Positions 37,308-45,743 of a stretch of DNA of 64,000 nucleotides are shown here, piece by piece; the stretch's first letter is position 1; each line of letters starts with the position of its first letter. Both the position numbers and the translations under genes were made by a program. The DNA is from a virus: positions 146,587 to 210,586 of IMG/VR virus record IMGVR_UViG_3300042350_004191. One strand, 5' to 3'. Under the pieces are notes generated by a model, which worked only from the letters and a program-made list of their open reading frames with translations, had not been told where the DNA came from and ran no database searches.

Positions 37308-38156
37308 TTATTTGTTGTCAATTATTCCTTTGCCAACATTTACTGCTGCTACTTTGTTATTTTTGTTTTGTAAAGATTTTCCAGCAGAATCACTTTGTTT
37401 TGTTAATTCGCCTTTGAATCCTTTACCAGTAGAAGGAACTTGAGCTTTCTTTTTATGAGCCTTGATTGTGCTCTTAACAACGTTATTAGAAGGTTTGTTC
37501 ATTCCTTTAAGAAGTTTTTCTTGGTCAACCAATGCATGACCAACGACTTCTGCATCAACCTCTTCTTTAACGGTTTCTTCTTCGTCTTCAGATTCTTCAT
37601 TTTCTTCGTCAGAAGCACCGAAATCAAATTCTTCATCTTCAGATTCTTCATTTTCAGATTCTTCGTCTTCAGATTCACCGCCAATAGCAGTTTGAAGAAC
37701 GTCGATAAGTTTTTGGGCAGTTTCTTTATCAAGGGTAAGAGTTACTTCTTCAGATTCTTCTTCTTCTTCTTCAGATTCTTCTTCAGACTCATCAGAATTT
37801 TCGAGTGAAGGAACTTCATTGTCGATTTCTCCCATACCATTATCACTACCATTTTCAATTTCCCATCCAAAAGCGTCTTCTTGAAGAATTTTGTTATACA
37901 AATCTTCAAAAGGATTAGCAGCTTCTTTATAGGTAGGAGCTTTTTCTAAAGCACCGTCTTTTTCACCTTTTTCGTCACTAGAATTTCTTTTATCTTCGAC
38001 AGGTTTATCAAGATCAACATTTACATCAGCTTCATCAGCTTTGTTAAGTTTTTCAGTGCCTTCAAACGAATTTCCTGTTTTTAAAGTTGTTTTAACAACA
38101 CCAGTATCATTGCCTTCGTTTAAAACTTCTAAGTATTTTTCGGTTAATGGGTCCAT
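37308..38156 (-). CDS. acidic prohead core/scaffold-like protein
   Basis: 282 residues, extremely acidic: residues about 115-215 are mostly Glu, Asp and Ser, with two internal repeats of the ESEDEE type, and the C-terminal 60 residues are basic. The N terminus MDPLTEKYLEVLNEG ends in LNE. An internal LYNKILQED also fits an [LI]xE protease site. Such charge blocks and sites are typical of T4 prohead core proteins (gp22, gp67, gp68), which are degraded during maturation. The exact homologue cannot be decided. Confidence 0.55.
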   Translation of the reverse strand: MDPLTEKYLEVLNEGNDTGVVKTTLKTGNSFEGTEKLNKADEADVNVDLDKPVEDKRNSSDEKGEKDGALEKAPTYKEAANPFEDLYNKILQEDAFGWEIENGSDNGMGEIDNEVPSLENSDESEEESEEEEEESEEVTLTLDKETAQKLIDVLQTAIGGESEDEESENEESEDEEFDFGASDEENEESEDEEETVKEEVDAEVVGHALVDQEKLLKGMNKPSNNVVKSTIKAHKKKAQVPSTGKGFKGELTKQSDSAGKSLQNKNNKVAAVNVGKGIIDNK

Positions 38157-38174
38157 AATTTTTGTTTGTAATAA

Positions 38175-38181
38175 TATTTAC
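38175..38181 (-). promoter_or_regulatory. late promoter box GTAAATA
   Basis: GTAAATATTA context, 18 bases before the core-protein ATG, a longer leader than for other late boxes. Confidence 0.4.
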
Positions 38182-38182
38182 T

Positions 38183-39028
38183 CTATTTAGGTACATTTTC
38201 ATCAAAAAATGACTCTTTGTTTAAAATAAACTCTGCTTCCTTTTCCAAATCCAACGGTTTGATTATTTGATAATCTTTATTTTCAGGAAACCATACGATG
38301 TATAAGTCATCTACTTTATAACCAGAATTTTTTTCGACTATTTTTTTATAAATGTGTAATTGTAAAGAATATTTACTCAACTCACAATCTTGTAAATGAG
38401 ACAAACCATTTAGCATAGTTTTTCCGTTGAATCCTTCAGTTTTGATCGATTGGTTGGTTTTATAATCAAAAATAGATAAGTTTTTTGTTTTTCTATTATA
38501 TGAAAGATTATCAATTGTACCACAAATTTTACTACCAACATCACCTACAACAAATTCTGATCTTATACAATAATATGATTCATCATACCATTTATAAAAA
38601 TTTAAAAAGTTTTTAACCATGAAACGCATCGTTTCTCGATACTGTTCTTTCTTTTTTTCAGCATCCAATTCTTGCCCTTCTTGAAAAAGCATATAATGAA
38701 ACCCGTCCATATCTAAAGACACAAATTTTTTATTTAAAAAGTTTTCAACATATTTGTGAAAATCAGTTCCTTTAAAACAAGCATATTCTTTTTTGAAATT
38801 CCATTCTTTTAAAATATCTTCTACAGGTCTTCCTTGTTTAAAGGCTACATTTTTAGCCACACCCGCAGAATCAAATTCTTCTGCATAATTTTTGAGAAGT
38901 GTCGTAACCGAATATTTGCAAAGTTCTCCATTTATTTTATATTTGTGATCTTTCTCGTAAAATTTTACTTTTTTAAAAGTCTCTTCGAGAAGTAAAAGGT
39001 CATCAAAAGTTTTTATTGCTTTTAGCAT
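38183..39028 (-). CDS. RecB/Cas4-like PD-(D/E)XK nuclease
   Basis: 281 residues. The nuclease core is visible as EFVVGD (about 160), CGTIDNL (about 169-175), then LSIFDYKTNQ (about 184-193; the D and K of motifs II/III) and YSLQLHIYKK (about 222-231; the QxxxY motif). This is the RecB/Cas4-type exonuclease order. The likely role is DNA end processing or host DNA degradation. It has a leaderless promoter facing away from the methyltransferase gene, so the two genes are divergent. Confidence 0.75.
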   Translation of the reverse strand: MLKAIKTFDDLLLLEETFKKVKFYEKDHKYKINGELCKYSVTTLLKNYAEEFDSAGVAKNVAFKQGRPVEDILKEWNFKKEYACFKGTDFHKYVENFLNKKFVSLDMDGFHYMLFQEGQELDAEKKKEQYRETMRFMVKNFLNFYKWYDESYYCIRSEFVVGDVGSKICGTIDNLSYNRKTKNLSIFDYKTNQSIKTEGFNGKTMLNGLSHLQDCELSKYSLQLHIYKKIVEKNSGYKVDDLYIVWFPENKDYQIIKPLDLEKEAEFILNKESFFDENVPK

Positions 39029-39034
39029 CCAAAG

Positions 39035-39063
39035 AGTCTATCATAATTCGTCAACCAATGCAA
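39035..39063 (-). promoter_or_regulatory. nuclease gene promoter, leaderless
   Basis: TTGCAT, 17-base spacer, TAGACT; the ATG begins 6 bases after the -10 box. The same -10 box (TAGACT) serves uvsX. Confidence 0.5.
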
Positions 39064-40143
39064 ATATATTCACAAGAAAAATGGTCTGAAATTTTAACAA
39101 AATATCCTAAACCAGAAGATCTTATAAAAGAAGATATTTGGATTAAAACCAGAGGATTAGATCTTAAAAAAGAGATAACATTAGACCAAGCTAAAGATGA
39201 TTTTAATTTATTAAAGTCGTTAGAAACAAATAATTTAATCAAAGAAAGAAATATCTTTTCAAGATATGATTATAAATGGGAATTGGGAAGCAAATATATA
39301 GACTCTTGTAATATTGGTAACAAATCTTCGAATTATTTTCATCAAGCTACTCGTTGGAAGTGTGATTCGATTAACTCACCGTCACCAGAAAGAAATTGGA
39401 ATGAAAAGAAGTTCTTTTTTACTTTATTAAACTCTCTGTGGTCATTAAAGGTTAAAGAAGTTTCTTTGGATACATTAAGAACATGTATGTCCATGAGAAA
39501 ATATGTAGCAAGCCAATTTAGACCATCTGCTGCAAAATGTTTATATGATCATTTTAAAGCTAAAAGAGTTTTAGATTTTAGTTCGGGTTGGGGTGATCGT
39601 TTATCAGCAGCAATGAGTTCTGAAACTGTAGAACAATATGTGGGTATTGATCCAAACGAAGAGCTTTTTGAGAATTATAAAAGACAAATTAATTATTTTA
39701 ATACAAATAAAAATATTCAACTTATAACTGCACCAGCAGAAGAAGTGTTTCAAAATTCACTAATAACAAAAGAAGATATCGAACCTGATCTTGTATTCAC
39801 TTCACCACCATATTTTATAGTTGAAAGGTATTCAAAGAGCGATACTCAATCATGGGTTAGATATAAAAAAATAGATAAATGGTTAACGGGATTTTTGTTT
39901 CCTGTTATAGCTGGAAGCTTAAATATATTAAAGACCAATGGTATTTTGGCAATAAACATAAGTGATGTTTATTGTAATCATACTGTTAATCAAATTTGCG
40001 ATCCTATGAATGATTATATTCAAAGTCTAGGTCTAGCTGACAAGATTGAAAATATTAATTATAGAATGGCAAAGAGAACAAATAGTAAATCGAACAAACA
40101 AGGAATATTTGTAGAACCTATTTGGATATGGAGAAAAAAATGA
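39058..40143 (+). CDS. amino-type (N4C/N6A) DNA methyltransferase
   Basis: 361 residues from the ATG at 39058. A TTG 42 bases earlier would put the start inside the divergent nuclease gene. The SAM-binding motif I is VLDFSSGWGDRL (about 165-176) and the catalytic motif IV is FTSPPYF (about 242-248). The D/N/S-PPY form is typical of amino-methylating enzymes acting on adenine N6 or cytosine N4. No partner restriction enzyme is present, so protection of phage DNA from host restriction is the likely role. A promoter-like TTGCTT/TATCAT pair lies just upstream. Confidence 0.72.
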   Translation: MQIYSQEKWSEILTKYPKPEDLIKEDIWIKTRGLDLKKEITLDQAKDDFNLLKSLETNNLIKERNIFSRYDYKWELGSKYIDSCNIGNKSSNYFHQATRWKCDSINSPSPERNWNEKKFFFTLLNSLWSLKVKEVSLDTLRTCMSMRKYVASQFRPSAAKCLYDHFKAKRVLDFSSGWGDRLSAAMSSETVEQYVGIDPNEELFENYKRQINYFNTNKNIQLITAPAEEVFQNSLITKEDIEPDLVFTSPPYFIVERYSKSDTQSWVRYKKIDKWLTGFLFPVIAGSLNILKTNGILAINISDVYCNHTVNQICDPMNDYIQSLGLADKIENINYRMAKRTNSKSNKQGIFVEPIWIWRKK

Positions 40144-40478
40144 AATTTACAACCAGACAATTAAACAAACTTTATTCTGATTGCTTGAATTTATTAAAAA
40201 AGCAAAAACCAGATTTTTTTCATTTAAGAAAAATGAGAGGTATATGGGGTCTGTGTTATGATGATAAATTAGAATTCGATTACAGATACTCAATAATTCC
40301 AACAATGTTTCATGAGTGTATTCATTTTTTATACCCCAACTGGTCTGAAACAAAGGTTTTACAAGCAGAATCTAGACTTATGAATTTTATTACACCATTA
40401 CAAGTCGCGGAGTGTTTAAAAATTTTTGCTAACAAACTTTATCGAAGTGAGCTTAAAAAGTCATTTTTTAATGAGTGA
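40140..40478 (+). CDS. putative zinc metalloprotease (HExxH), 112 aa
   Basis: The ATG overlaps the methyltransferase stop (ATGA), which favours it over earlier starts. A clear HECIH zinc motif is at about residue 58-62. Acidic residues about 12 and 18 positions later (ETKVLQAESR) could be the third ligand. Small SprT-like or WLM-like peptidases have this form. Substrate unknown. A second HExxH protein is encoded near 52.2 kb. Confidence 0.6.
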   Translation: MKFTTRQLNKLYSDCLNLLKKQKPDFFHLRKMRGIWGLCYDDKLEFDYRYSIIPTMFHECIHFLYPNWSETKVLQAESRLMNFITPLQVAECLKIFANKLYRSELKKSFFNE

Positions 40479-41216
40479 ATGGAATGGACATTTTTCTATT
40501 GAGTAAGACTTCTTTGCTCTAAAGTTATTTTTATAGATATTAAAAAACGAAGCACTTGCTTTGTACCAACGATAAAGCAAACTGTTATCATACTTTTTAA
40601 ATCTCAATTTAAAATTTTCGCGTTTAAATGGAATTATTTGAGCAATAGGTGTTCCTTTTGGAATTAAACCAACGAAATCTTTTTTCAAAAAGAATGGAAA
40701 ATTTACCGACAAAGGAAAATTATCAGTATCTACTAAACCTCCTAATGTTCTAAAAGGTAAGTCTTCATAATAAGAAGGATGTGTGAAGATACAAGACCAA
40801 TTCGGCGGGGTTTCTATAATCCAAAAATTATTAAATTTAAATGGCATTTTTTCAAATTCTTTATGTATAGGATAGCCTTTAGATTGAATTTCCATATGAG
40901 GCTCGATCAATGGTAAATTATCCAAGGCCCACCGAAAATTTACACTCTGATTACCGCCATCATCAAATGTTCTTTCAACCCAAACATCACAAGGTAATGG
41001 AATATGATAACCACACGATATTAAATCTCTTACAGGCATACAATTTTTAATTGTAGCTGTGGGCATATTAAATTGATCTAAACTTTTTTCTTTTGTGTAA
41101 TATAAAGAGATATTTTTTATCCAATCCGGCAATTTTGAATTTGCTGGATATGGTTTTTCTAAAAACTCAGCATATTCGTTTCTAACAGGATAAATTTTTA
41201 ATCTGATACTAGACAT
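40461..41216 (-). CDS. conserved phage hypothetical protein, 251 aa (DUF6065-like)
   Basis: Contains a pattern that recurs in T4-like aquatic phages: NFRWALDNLPLIEPH, then WSCIFTHPSYYEDLPFRTL, GGLVDTDNFPLSVNFPFFL and GTPIAQIIPFKRE. It looks like an all-beta cupin-like or jelly-roll domain, but no function is established. The N terminus carries PDWIKN. It has a textbook promoter and converges with the metalloprotease gene, overlapping it by 18 bases. Confidence 0.72.
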   Translation of the reverse strand: MSSIRLKIYPVRNEYAEFLEKPYPANSKLPDWIKNISLYYTKEKSLDQFNMPTATIKNCMPVRDLISCGYHIPLPCDVWVERTFDDGGNQSVNFRWALDNLPLIEPHMEIQSKGYPIHKEFEKMPFKFNNFWIIETPPNWSCIFTHPSYYEDLPFRTLGGLVDTDNFPLSVNFPFFLKKDFVGLIPKGTPIAQIIPFKRENFKLRFKKYDNSLLYRWYKASASFFNIYKNNFRAKKSYSIEKCPFHSLIKK

Positions 41217-41223
41217 GTGTGTA

Positions 41224-41252
41224 ATATTAAAACATTTTTATGTAAATGTCAA
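41224..41252 (-). promoter_or_regulatory. consensus sigma70 promoter, leaderless
   Basis: TTGACA, 17-base spacer, TAATAT; the ATG begins 7 bases after the -10 box. It has a perfect -35 box. Confidence 0.7.
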
Positions 41253-41291
41253 ATACTTGCTTTCTTAAAAAAAGAAATAATTAAAAACACA

Positions 41292-41489
41292 ATGGAATAC
41301 GTCTATTTTATTTTAGCTTATTTCTTTTTTCTTTTAGGTGATATTTGTAGCAAAATTCCAACCCAAACTTTTTTTATTTTATATCAAAGATTTATGAATA
41401 TTTCGTTAACCCTTGATTCTAAGAGTGGTTACAAAATCTGGAAATTACCAAAGAAAAAACATTGCAAAAAAGCTAAAAAGGTGCAATAA
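41292..41489 (+). CDS. small single-TM membrane protein, 65 aa
   Basis: The ATG at 41292 is chosen because a TTGCTT-containing promoter-like region lies just upstream, and an earlier in-frame start has no support. One hydrophobic segment (YVYFILAYFFFLLGD) is followed by a YQRFMNISLTLDSKSGYKIW stretch and a basic tail. This layout recurs in small phage membrane proteins near RNR genes. Function unknown. Confidence 0.6.
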   Translation: MEYVYFILAYFFFLLGDICSKIPTQTFFILYQRFMNISLTLDSKSGYKIWKLPKKKHCKKAKKVQ

Positions 41490-41490
41490 T
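41462..41490 (+). promoter_or_regulatory. RNR promoter
   Basis: TTGCAA, 17-base spacer, AATAAT. The ATG lies 13 bases after the -10 box. Confidence 0.45.
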
Positions 41491-41503
41491 TATAGAACAA
41501 TTT

Positions 41504-43483
41504 ATGGAAAAAATCATCACTGACGAGTTTATCAAAAAATATGAAAATAAAACTACCAATTGGGGTTTTAATGGCTTGGGTTATATCGTTTATAAAAGAA
41601 CTTATTCTAGAGTCAAAGAAAACGGTCAGAAAGAAGAGTGGTATGAAACAATTCAACGTTGTATCAACGGCGCACAGAAATTAGGAGCACAATATACTCA
41701 AGAAGAAGCCGAGAGACTTTTTGATCACATTTTCAATCTTCGCTGTAACTATGCAGGAAGAATGCTTTGGCAATTAGGGACAAACACCGTCGATAGATTT
41801 GGTGCAAATTCTCTTCTTAATTGCTGGAATGTTTCCATGAATGAACCAAAAGCGTTTTTGTTTTTATTTGAAAACTTAATGCTTGGTGGTGGTGTTGGGT
41901 TTTCTATTCGCAGAGAAGATATTCACGAACTTCCCAAAATTAAAAAAGGAGTAACTGTAATTCATGAATGCACAAAAGATGCAAAGTTTATTGTTCCCGA
42001 TAGCCGTGAAGGTTGGATTGAACTCCTTGATCGTGTTCTTCATGCTTACTACGTAAGTGGAAAATCTTTCAACTATTCTACAATTCTCATTCGTGGTGCA
42101 GGAGAAAAAATTCAAGGTTTCGGTGGTCAGGCTAGTGGTGCTGGTATCTTGATTGAAGGTATTGATAAGATTTCAAAAATCTTTCAACAAAGAGAAGGTA
42201 AAAAACTTCGCTCAATTGATGTGTTGGATATTTGTAATATTATCGGCAGTATTGTTGTTTCTGGTAACGTAAGACGATCTGCACAGATTGCTCTTGGTGA
42301 TCCTGATGATTACCTCTATCTTAGAGCTAAGAATTGGTCTTTAGGAAATATTCCTAACTGGAGAGCAATGTCTAACAATACAATCTATGCTGATGATTTC
42401 TCTCATATTTCAAACGAGATTTGGCAAAATGGTTATACCACAGATAAAGAAACTGGATTCGCCAAAGGTGAACCATATGGTTTTTTCAATCTTCCTCTTT
42501 CACAAAAGTATGGAAGAATTAAAGATGGTCTAATGAAAGATTCTAGTCTTTATCCAACAGACGAAGATAACGTTGTCGGAACAAACCCATGTGGGGAAAT
42601 TAGTCTTGCATCATATGAGTGTTGTAATCTTTCAGAATTATATCTTAACAACATTTCCTCTAAAGAAGAATTAATTGACTGTGCTAAATTGCTTTATAAA
42701 ACACAAAAAGCAATTGCAGCACTTCCGTTCATTCATGAAGAAACAAATAAGATCGTTCATAAGAACATGCGTCTTGGTCTTGGAGTAACAGGTGTTTGTC
42801 AATCACTTGATAAAGTTGATTGGCTAGATGAATGTTATAAAGAGCTTCGTAAATTTGATAAAGAATGGAGCAAACAAAAAGGATTTCCTCGTAGTATTAA
42901 ACTTACTACAATCAAGCCTAGCGGAACCTTGAGTCTTCTTGGTGGGGCAACGCCGGGTGTCCATCCAGCATACTCAAAATATTATATTCGCCGTGTCCGT
43001 ATGGCAAGCAATGATTCTTTGGTTCAATATTGTAGAGATATTGGATATCATACCGAATATGTAATCAATTTTGATGGATCAGAAAATCATGATACTGTTG
43101 TAGTTGAATTTCCGTGTGAAACACCAGATGGTGCAATTTTTGCAGCAGACATGGGTGTTATCAAACAACTTGAGACTGTAAAGAAATTGCAAACAGTTTG
43201 GTCTGATAATGCCGTCAGTGTTACAGCATATTATGCTGAAGAGGAACTTCCAGAACTTAAAAAATGGTTGGAAGAAAATTATCAAAATTCAATTAAGTCG
43301 GTTAGTTTCTTGTTAAGACAAAATCATGGTTTTAAACAAGCACCTTACGAAGAGATTGATAAAGAAACTTACGAAAGACTTAAATCAAAAGTAAAACAAC
43401 CTAAAGCCGTGGAATTCGACGGTATTGGTGATACTGCTCTTGAAGGCTTGGAGTGTGAAGGTGGTGCATGTCCTATTAAATAA
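41504..43483 (+). CDS. nrdJ: adenosylcobalamin-dependent (class II) ribonucleotide reductase
   Basis: 659 residues, monomeric RTPR type like the Lactobacillus leichmannii enzyme. The active-site segment TNPCGEISL is near residue 359-367. An N-terminal cysteine (LLNCWNVS, about 108) is the redox partner, and the extreme C terminus ECEGGACPIK (650-659) holds the swinging cysteine pair. It reduces ribonucleotides using B12-generated radicals, so no oxygen or separate small subunit is needed. Cobalamin must come from the host or environment. It leads a group with dUTPase and GMP reductase. T4 itself uses class I and class III enzymes. Confidence 0.93.
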   Translation: MEKIITDEFIKKYENKTTNWGFNGLGYIVYKRTYSRVKENGQKEEWYETIQRCINGAQKLGAQYTQEEAERLFDHIFNLRCNYAGRMLWQLGTNTVDRFGANSLLNCWNVSMNEPKAFLFLFENLMLGGGVGFSIRREDIHELPKIKKGVTVIHECTKDAKFIVPDSREGWIELLDRVLHAYYVSGKSFNYSTILIRGAGEKIQGFGGQASGAGILIEGIDKISKIFQQREGKKLRSIDVLDICNIIGSIVVSGNVRRSAQIALGDPDDYLYLRAKNWSLGNIPNWRAMSNNTIYADDFSHISNEIWQNGYTTDKETGFAKGEPYGFFNLPLSQKYGRIKDGLMKDSSLYPTDEDNVVGTNPCGEISLASYECCNLSELYLNNISSKEELIDCAKLLYKTQKAIAALPFIHEETNKIVHKNMRLGLGVTGVCQSLDKVDWLDECYKELRKFDKEWSKQKGFPRSIKLTTIKPSGTLSLLGGATPGVHPAYSKYYIRRVRMASNDSLVQYCRDIGYHTEYVINFDGSENHDTVVVEFPCETPDGAIFAADMGVIKQLETVKKLQTVWSDNAVSVTAYYAEEELPELKKWLEENYQNSIKSVSFLLRQNHGFKQAPYEEIDKETYERLKSKVKQPKAVEFDGIGDTALEGLECEGGACPIK

Positions 43484-43494
43484 TCTTTTAATAG

Positions 43495-43502
43495 GATAAG
43501 TA
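43495..43502 (+). promoter_or_regulatory. late-like box GATAAGTA
   Basis: GATAAGTA, 8 bases before the next ATG. The same variant occurs before the 237-residue tube-fold gene. Confidence 0.4.
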
Positions 43503-43510
43503 CTATAATC

Positions 43511-43945
43511 ATGAATGATTTTGAACAAAAGAAACTCGCAGAGGTATACCAAAAAGTATACAATAAAACAAATTTAAAAGAGGCTATAGATGTTTCTTTT
43601 GGTTCAGACTTCTTAACACAAGTTGTTCCTGCTTGGACAGCCGTAGGTTCTAGTGTTATGGCACTTGTTTTAGGTAACAAATATGCTGAAAATATTAAAA
43701 ATTTCTTAAACAAATTTGTTACAAAATATGCTATTAAAGAATTAGAAAATAATTCAGAGTTTAAAAGTTTAATTGAGCAAAGAACTAAAAGCCAAGACAA
43801 CCAAGAAAGAAGTCAGTTAACGACTAAAATTTATGAAATGATGTTGGATACTTTTGCAAACAGTTCTTTATTATCCAAGCTCAGAATTAGTCCTCAACAA
43901 AAACAACAAATAATTAATACTTTTAGAGAAAAAATAGTGAAATAA
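43511..43945 (+). CDS. small late protein with capsid-targeting-like N terminus, 144 aa
   Basis: Starts MNDFEQKKLAEVYQK; LAE at residues 9-11 fits the prohead-protease rule. A hydrophobic stretch near 43-58 (AWTAVGSSVMALVLG) is followed by charged helices. It is set between nucleotide-metabolism genes but carries a late-like box. Function unknown. Confidence 0.6.
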   Translation: MNDFEQKKLAEVYQKVYNKTNLKEAIDVSFGSDFLTQVVPAWTAVGSSVMALVLGNKYAENIKNFLNKFVTKYAIKELENNSEFKSLIEQRTKSQDNQERSQLTTKIYEMMLDTFANSSLLSKLRISPQQKQQIINTFREKIVK

Positions 43946-43949
43946 GTTC

Positions 43950-43978
43950 TTGCATTATTCCACCTTTTATTATAGAAT
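43950..43978 (+). promoter_or_regulatory. dUTPase promoter, leaderless GTG
   Basis: TTGCAT, 17-base spacer, TAGAAT; the GTG start follows 6 bases later, so the transcript should begin at the start codon. Confidence 0.6.
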
Positions 43979-43984
43979 AAAAGG

Positions 43985-44404
43985 GTGAAAGTTAAACTCT
44001 TAAATATAAATGCAGAGATACCTACTAAAGGTTCACAAAATGCTGCTGGATATGATCTTTATTCAACAGAAGCTGGTGTAATCAAACCCAAGGAAAGAAG
44101 ATTAATTAAGACGGGTTTGGTATTAGAAATACCATCTGGCTATTATGGTAGAATAGCACCAAGATCAGGTTTAGCATTTAAAAGTGGCATAGATGTTATG
44201 GCTGGTGTGATTGATTCTGATTATAGAGGAGAAATTGGAGTGATTCTTTATAATAGTGATAGCTATAGTGATTTTATTTTCGGTATGGGAGATAAAATTG
44301 CACAAATAATTTTTGAAAAACACTATGACTTCGATATGAGTCTTATAAATGATTTAAGTGAAACTAAAAGAGGAGATGGTGGTTTTGGTTCAACTGGAAT
44401 TTAA
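43985..44404 (+). CDS. dut: dUTP diphosphatase
   Basis: 139 residues, trimeric dUTPase with all five motifs: AAGYDLYS (20-27), RIAPRSGLAF (56-65), GVIDSDYRGEIG (74-85), GDKIAQIIF (102-110) and RGDGGFGSTG (129-138). It hydrolyses dUTP to dUMP, which prevents uracil incorporation and feeds ThyX. It starts with GTG on a predicted leaderless mRNA. The next gene starts 3 bases after its stop. Confidence 0.95.
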   Translation: MKVKLLNINAEIPTKGSQNAAGYDLYSTEAGVIKPKERRLIKTGLVLEIPSGYYGRIAPRSGLAFKSGIDVMAGVIDSDYRGEIGVILYNSDSYSDFIFGMGDKIAQIIFEKHYDFDMSLINDLSETKRGDGGFGSTGI

Positions 44405-44407
44405 AAA

Positions 44408-45343
44408 ATGAAAAACAAAGCATTATCATATGATGAGGTATATCTAGTTCCGCAATATTCGGAATTAGAAACACGAAAAGAAGCAAACACAAGTATTACA
44501 TTAGGTAAACATACGTTTAAACTACCAGTATTTCCATCAAACATGAAAACTGTTATTGATGAAAAGTGGTCTGAACAGTTTTCCTATAATGGCTATTTTT
44601 ATGCTATGCATAGATTCGATAGTGTGACAGTACCTTTTGTTCAAAAAGCTAACGAAAAAGACTTTAAGGTTATTAGTATTAGCACTGGTGTAAATGACGA
44701 TTCTTATCAAGAATTGTTAGACATTTATTACAAAAACTGGAGAGTAGATTATATCACAATTGACGTAGCTCATGGACATCATTTGAAAGTAAAAAATAGA
44801 ATTGAAGAAATTAGAAAATTATTTCCTAATGTTTTTATTATTGCTGGAAATGTAACCACACCAGAAGGTGTTGAGTTTTTAGAGGCATCTGGTGCAGATG
44901 CTACACGGATCGGTATAGGACCCGGTAAAGCCTGTACGACCAAATACCAAACAGGCTTTCATGTTCCGATGTTCAGTGCATTATTGGAATGCTCACAGGT
45001 AGCCAAAAAGCCAATGATTGCTGATGGTGGTGTAAACTATTATGGAGACGTAGCCAAAGCATTAACTGCTGGAGCAAGTCTTGTAATGGCTGGATCTATG
45101 TTTGCATCATGTTCAGATTCTCCAGCACCTACAATTAACGGAAGAAAGATATATTATGGTTCAGCTAGTTCACACAATAAAGGACATAACAATCATATTG
45201 AAGGAACTTTATTAGAATTAGAAACTCAAATTTCTTTGGAAGAAAGAATTAAAGAAATTACTCAAGCATTGCAAAGTTCAATTAGCTATGCTGGAGGTAA
45301 AGACTTGTCTTGTTTTCAAGGAATAAAATATGTTACAATTTAA
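44408..45343 (+). CDS. guaC: GMP reductase (IMPDH/GMPR family)
   Basis: 311 residues, a TIM barrel without the CBS domains found in most IMP dehydrogenases. YDEVYLVPQYSE at the N terminus and the catalytic loop RIGIGPGKACTTKYQTGF (about 167-184, Cys 176) are family hallmarks. The loop and the short length favour GMP reductase, which deaminates GMP to IMP with NADPH. Further evidence is GGVNYYGDVAKAL near 205. Together with the adenylosuccinate synthetase at 58 kb it forms a G-to-A conversion route. IMP dehydrogenase remains a less likely alternative. Confidence 0.85.
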   Translation: MKNKALSYDEVYLVPQYSELETRKEANTSITLGKHTFKLPVFPSNMKTVIDEKWSEQFSYNGYFYAMHRFDSVTVPFVQKANEKDFKVISISTGVNDDSYQELLDIYYKNWRVDYITIDVAHGHHLKVKNRIEEIRKLFPNVFIIAGNVTTPEGVEFLEASGADATRIGIGPGKACTTKYQTGFHVPMFSALLECSQVAKKPMIADGGVNYYGDVAKALTAGASLVMAGSMFASCSDSPAPTINGRKIYYGSASSHNKGHNNHIEGTLLELETQISLEERIKEITQALQSSISYAGGKDLSCFQGIKYVTI

Positions 45344-45384
45344 CTTGAGATTTTTAAAAATTTCAGGATAAATCATTAATATAG

Positions 45385-45742
45385 ATCTTTGACAAAAAAA
45401 ATCACGATTCGGTAGCAGTTCATTACCGAATCAGGATAACAATCTTTTCTTGTTGGTGCGTTGGGAAAGTTATCCGAGCTAGGGGAGCCAAGCTGCGTTA
45501 AGCTATGATCCTATGCATTGATACAACACAAGATATGGACGAAGTTGTGTTCTGCGTATCGCGGAGCCTTCGTTGAGTGATAGGACAAATTCTAGGATAA
45601 AACCTATCAAAACCAACATTTGGGTTAATTCTGTAAATGGAGCCGACATGAGTATAAGGGTGATCTTAAGCAGTCTTATATCTCCACATACGAGTGGTTG
45701 GAATTAGTCCTGAATCGTCGCGGGTAAACGATTCAATTTTTT
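45385..45742 (+). ncRNA. unidentified structured RNA upstream of tRNA-Ser
   Basis: About 360 bases without a plausible gene, markedly more GC-rich than the flanks. Clear helices include GATTCGGTA/TACCGAATC (45406-45432), GGATAAC/GTTATCC (45434-45475), TCCTAT/ATAGGA (45509-45585) enclosing GATAC/GTATC (45520-45560) and AACAC/GTGTT (45525-45551), and TATAAG/CTTATA inside TGGAG/CTCCA near 45637-45685. It ends in an intrinsic terminator one base before tRNA-Ser. A promoter-like TTGAGA/GATAAA pair lies at 45345-45372. I could not match it to tmRNA, RNase P RNA or a group I intron. Confidence 0.58.
45711..45742 (+). terminator. Rho-independent terminator of the structured RNA
   Basis: Stem TGAATCGT/ACGATTCA with a 9-base loop, followed by ATTTTTT. 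Confidence 0.75.
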
Positions 45743-45743
45743 A

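Noticed and set aside
37560-37790. CRISPR-like or satellite repeat
   Set aside because: The repeated TTC/TCT units are codons of the acidic Glu/Ser/Asp repeats in the core-like protein, without spacers or constant repeat length.
37440-37808. Phe-rich open frame opposite the acidic core protein
   Set aside because: It is the complement of Glu/Asp/Ser repeats; its composition (runs of Phe and Arg) is an artefact of GAA/TTC-rich DNA.
39016-39057. TTG start extending the methyltransferase N terminus
   Set aside because: It would lie inside the divergent nuclease coding region and its promoter; the ATG at 39058 needs no such overlap with the coding start.
45385-45742. tmRNA, RNase P RNA or group I intron
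   Set aside because: No tRNA-like acceptor ends or tag reading frame, no recognisable RNase P core, and no intact group I core or split exon. The AAGATATGGAC stretch only loosely resembles a group I S element and lacks partners.
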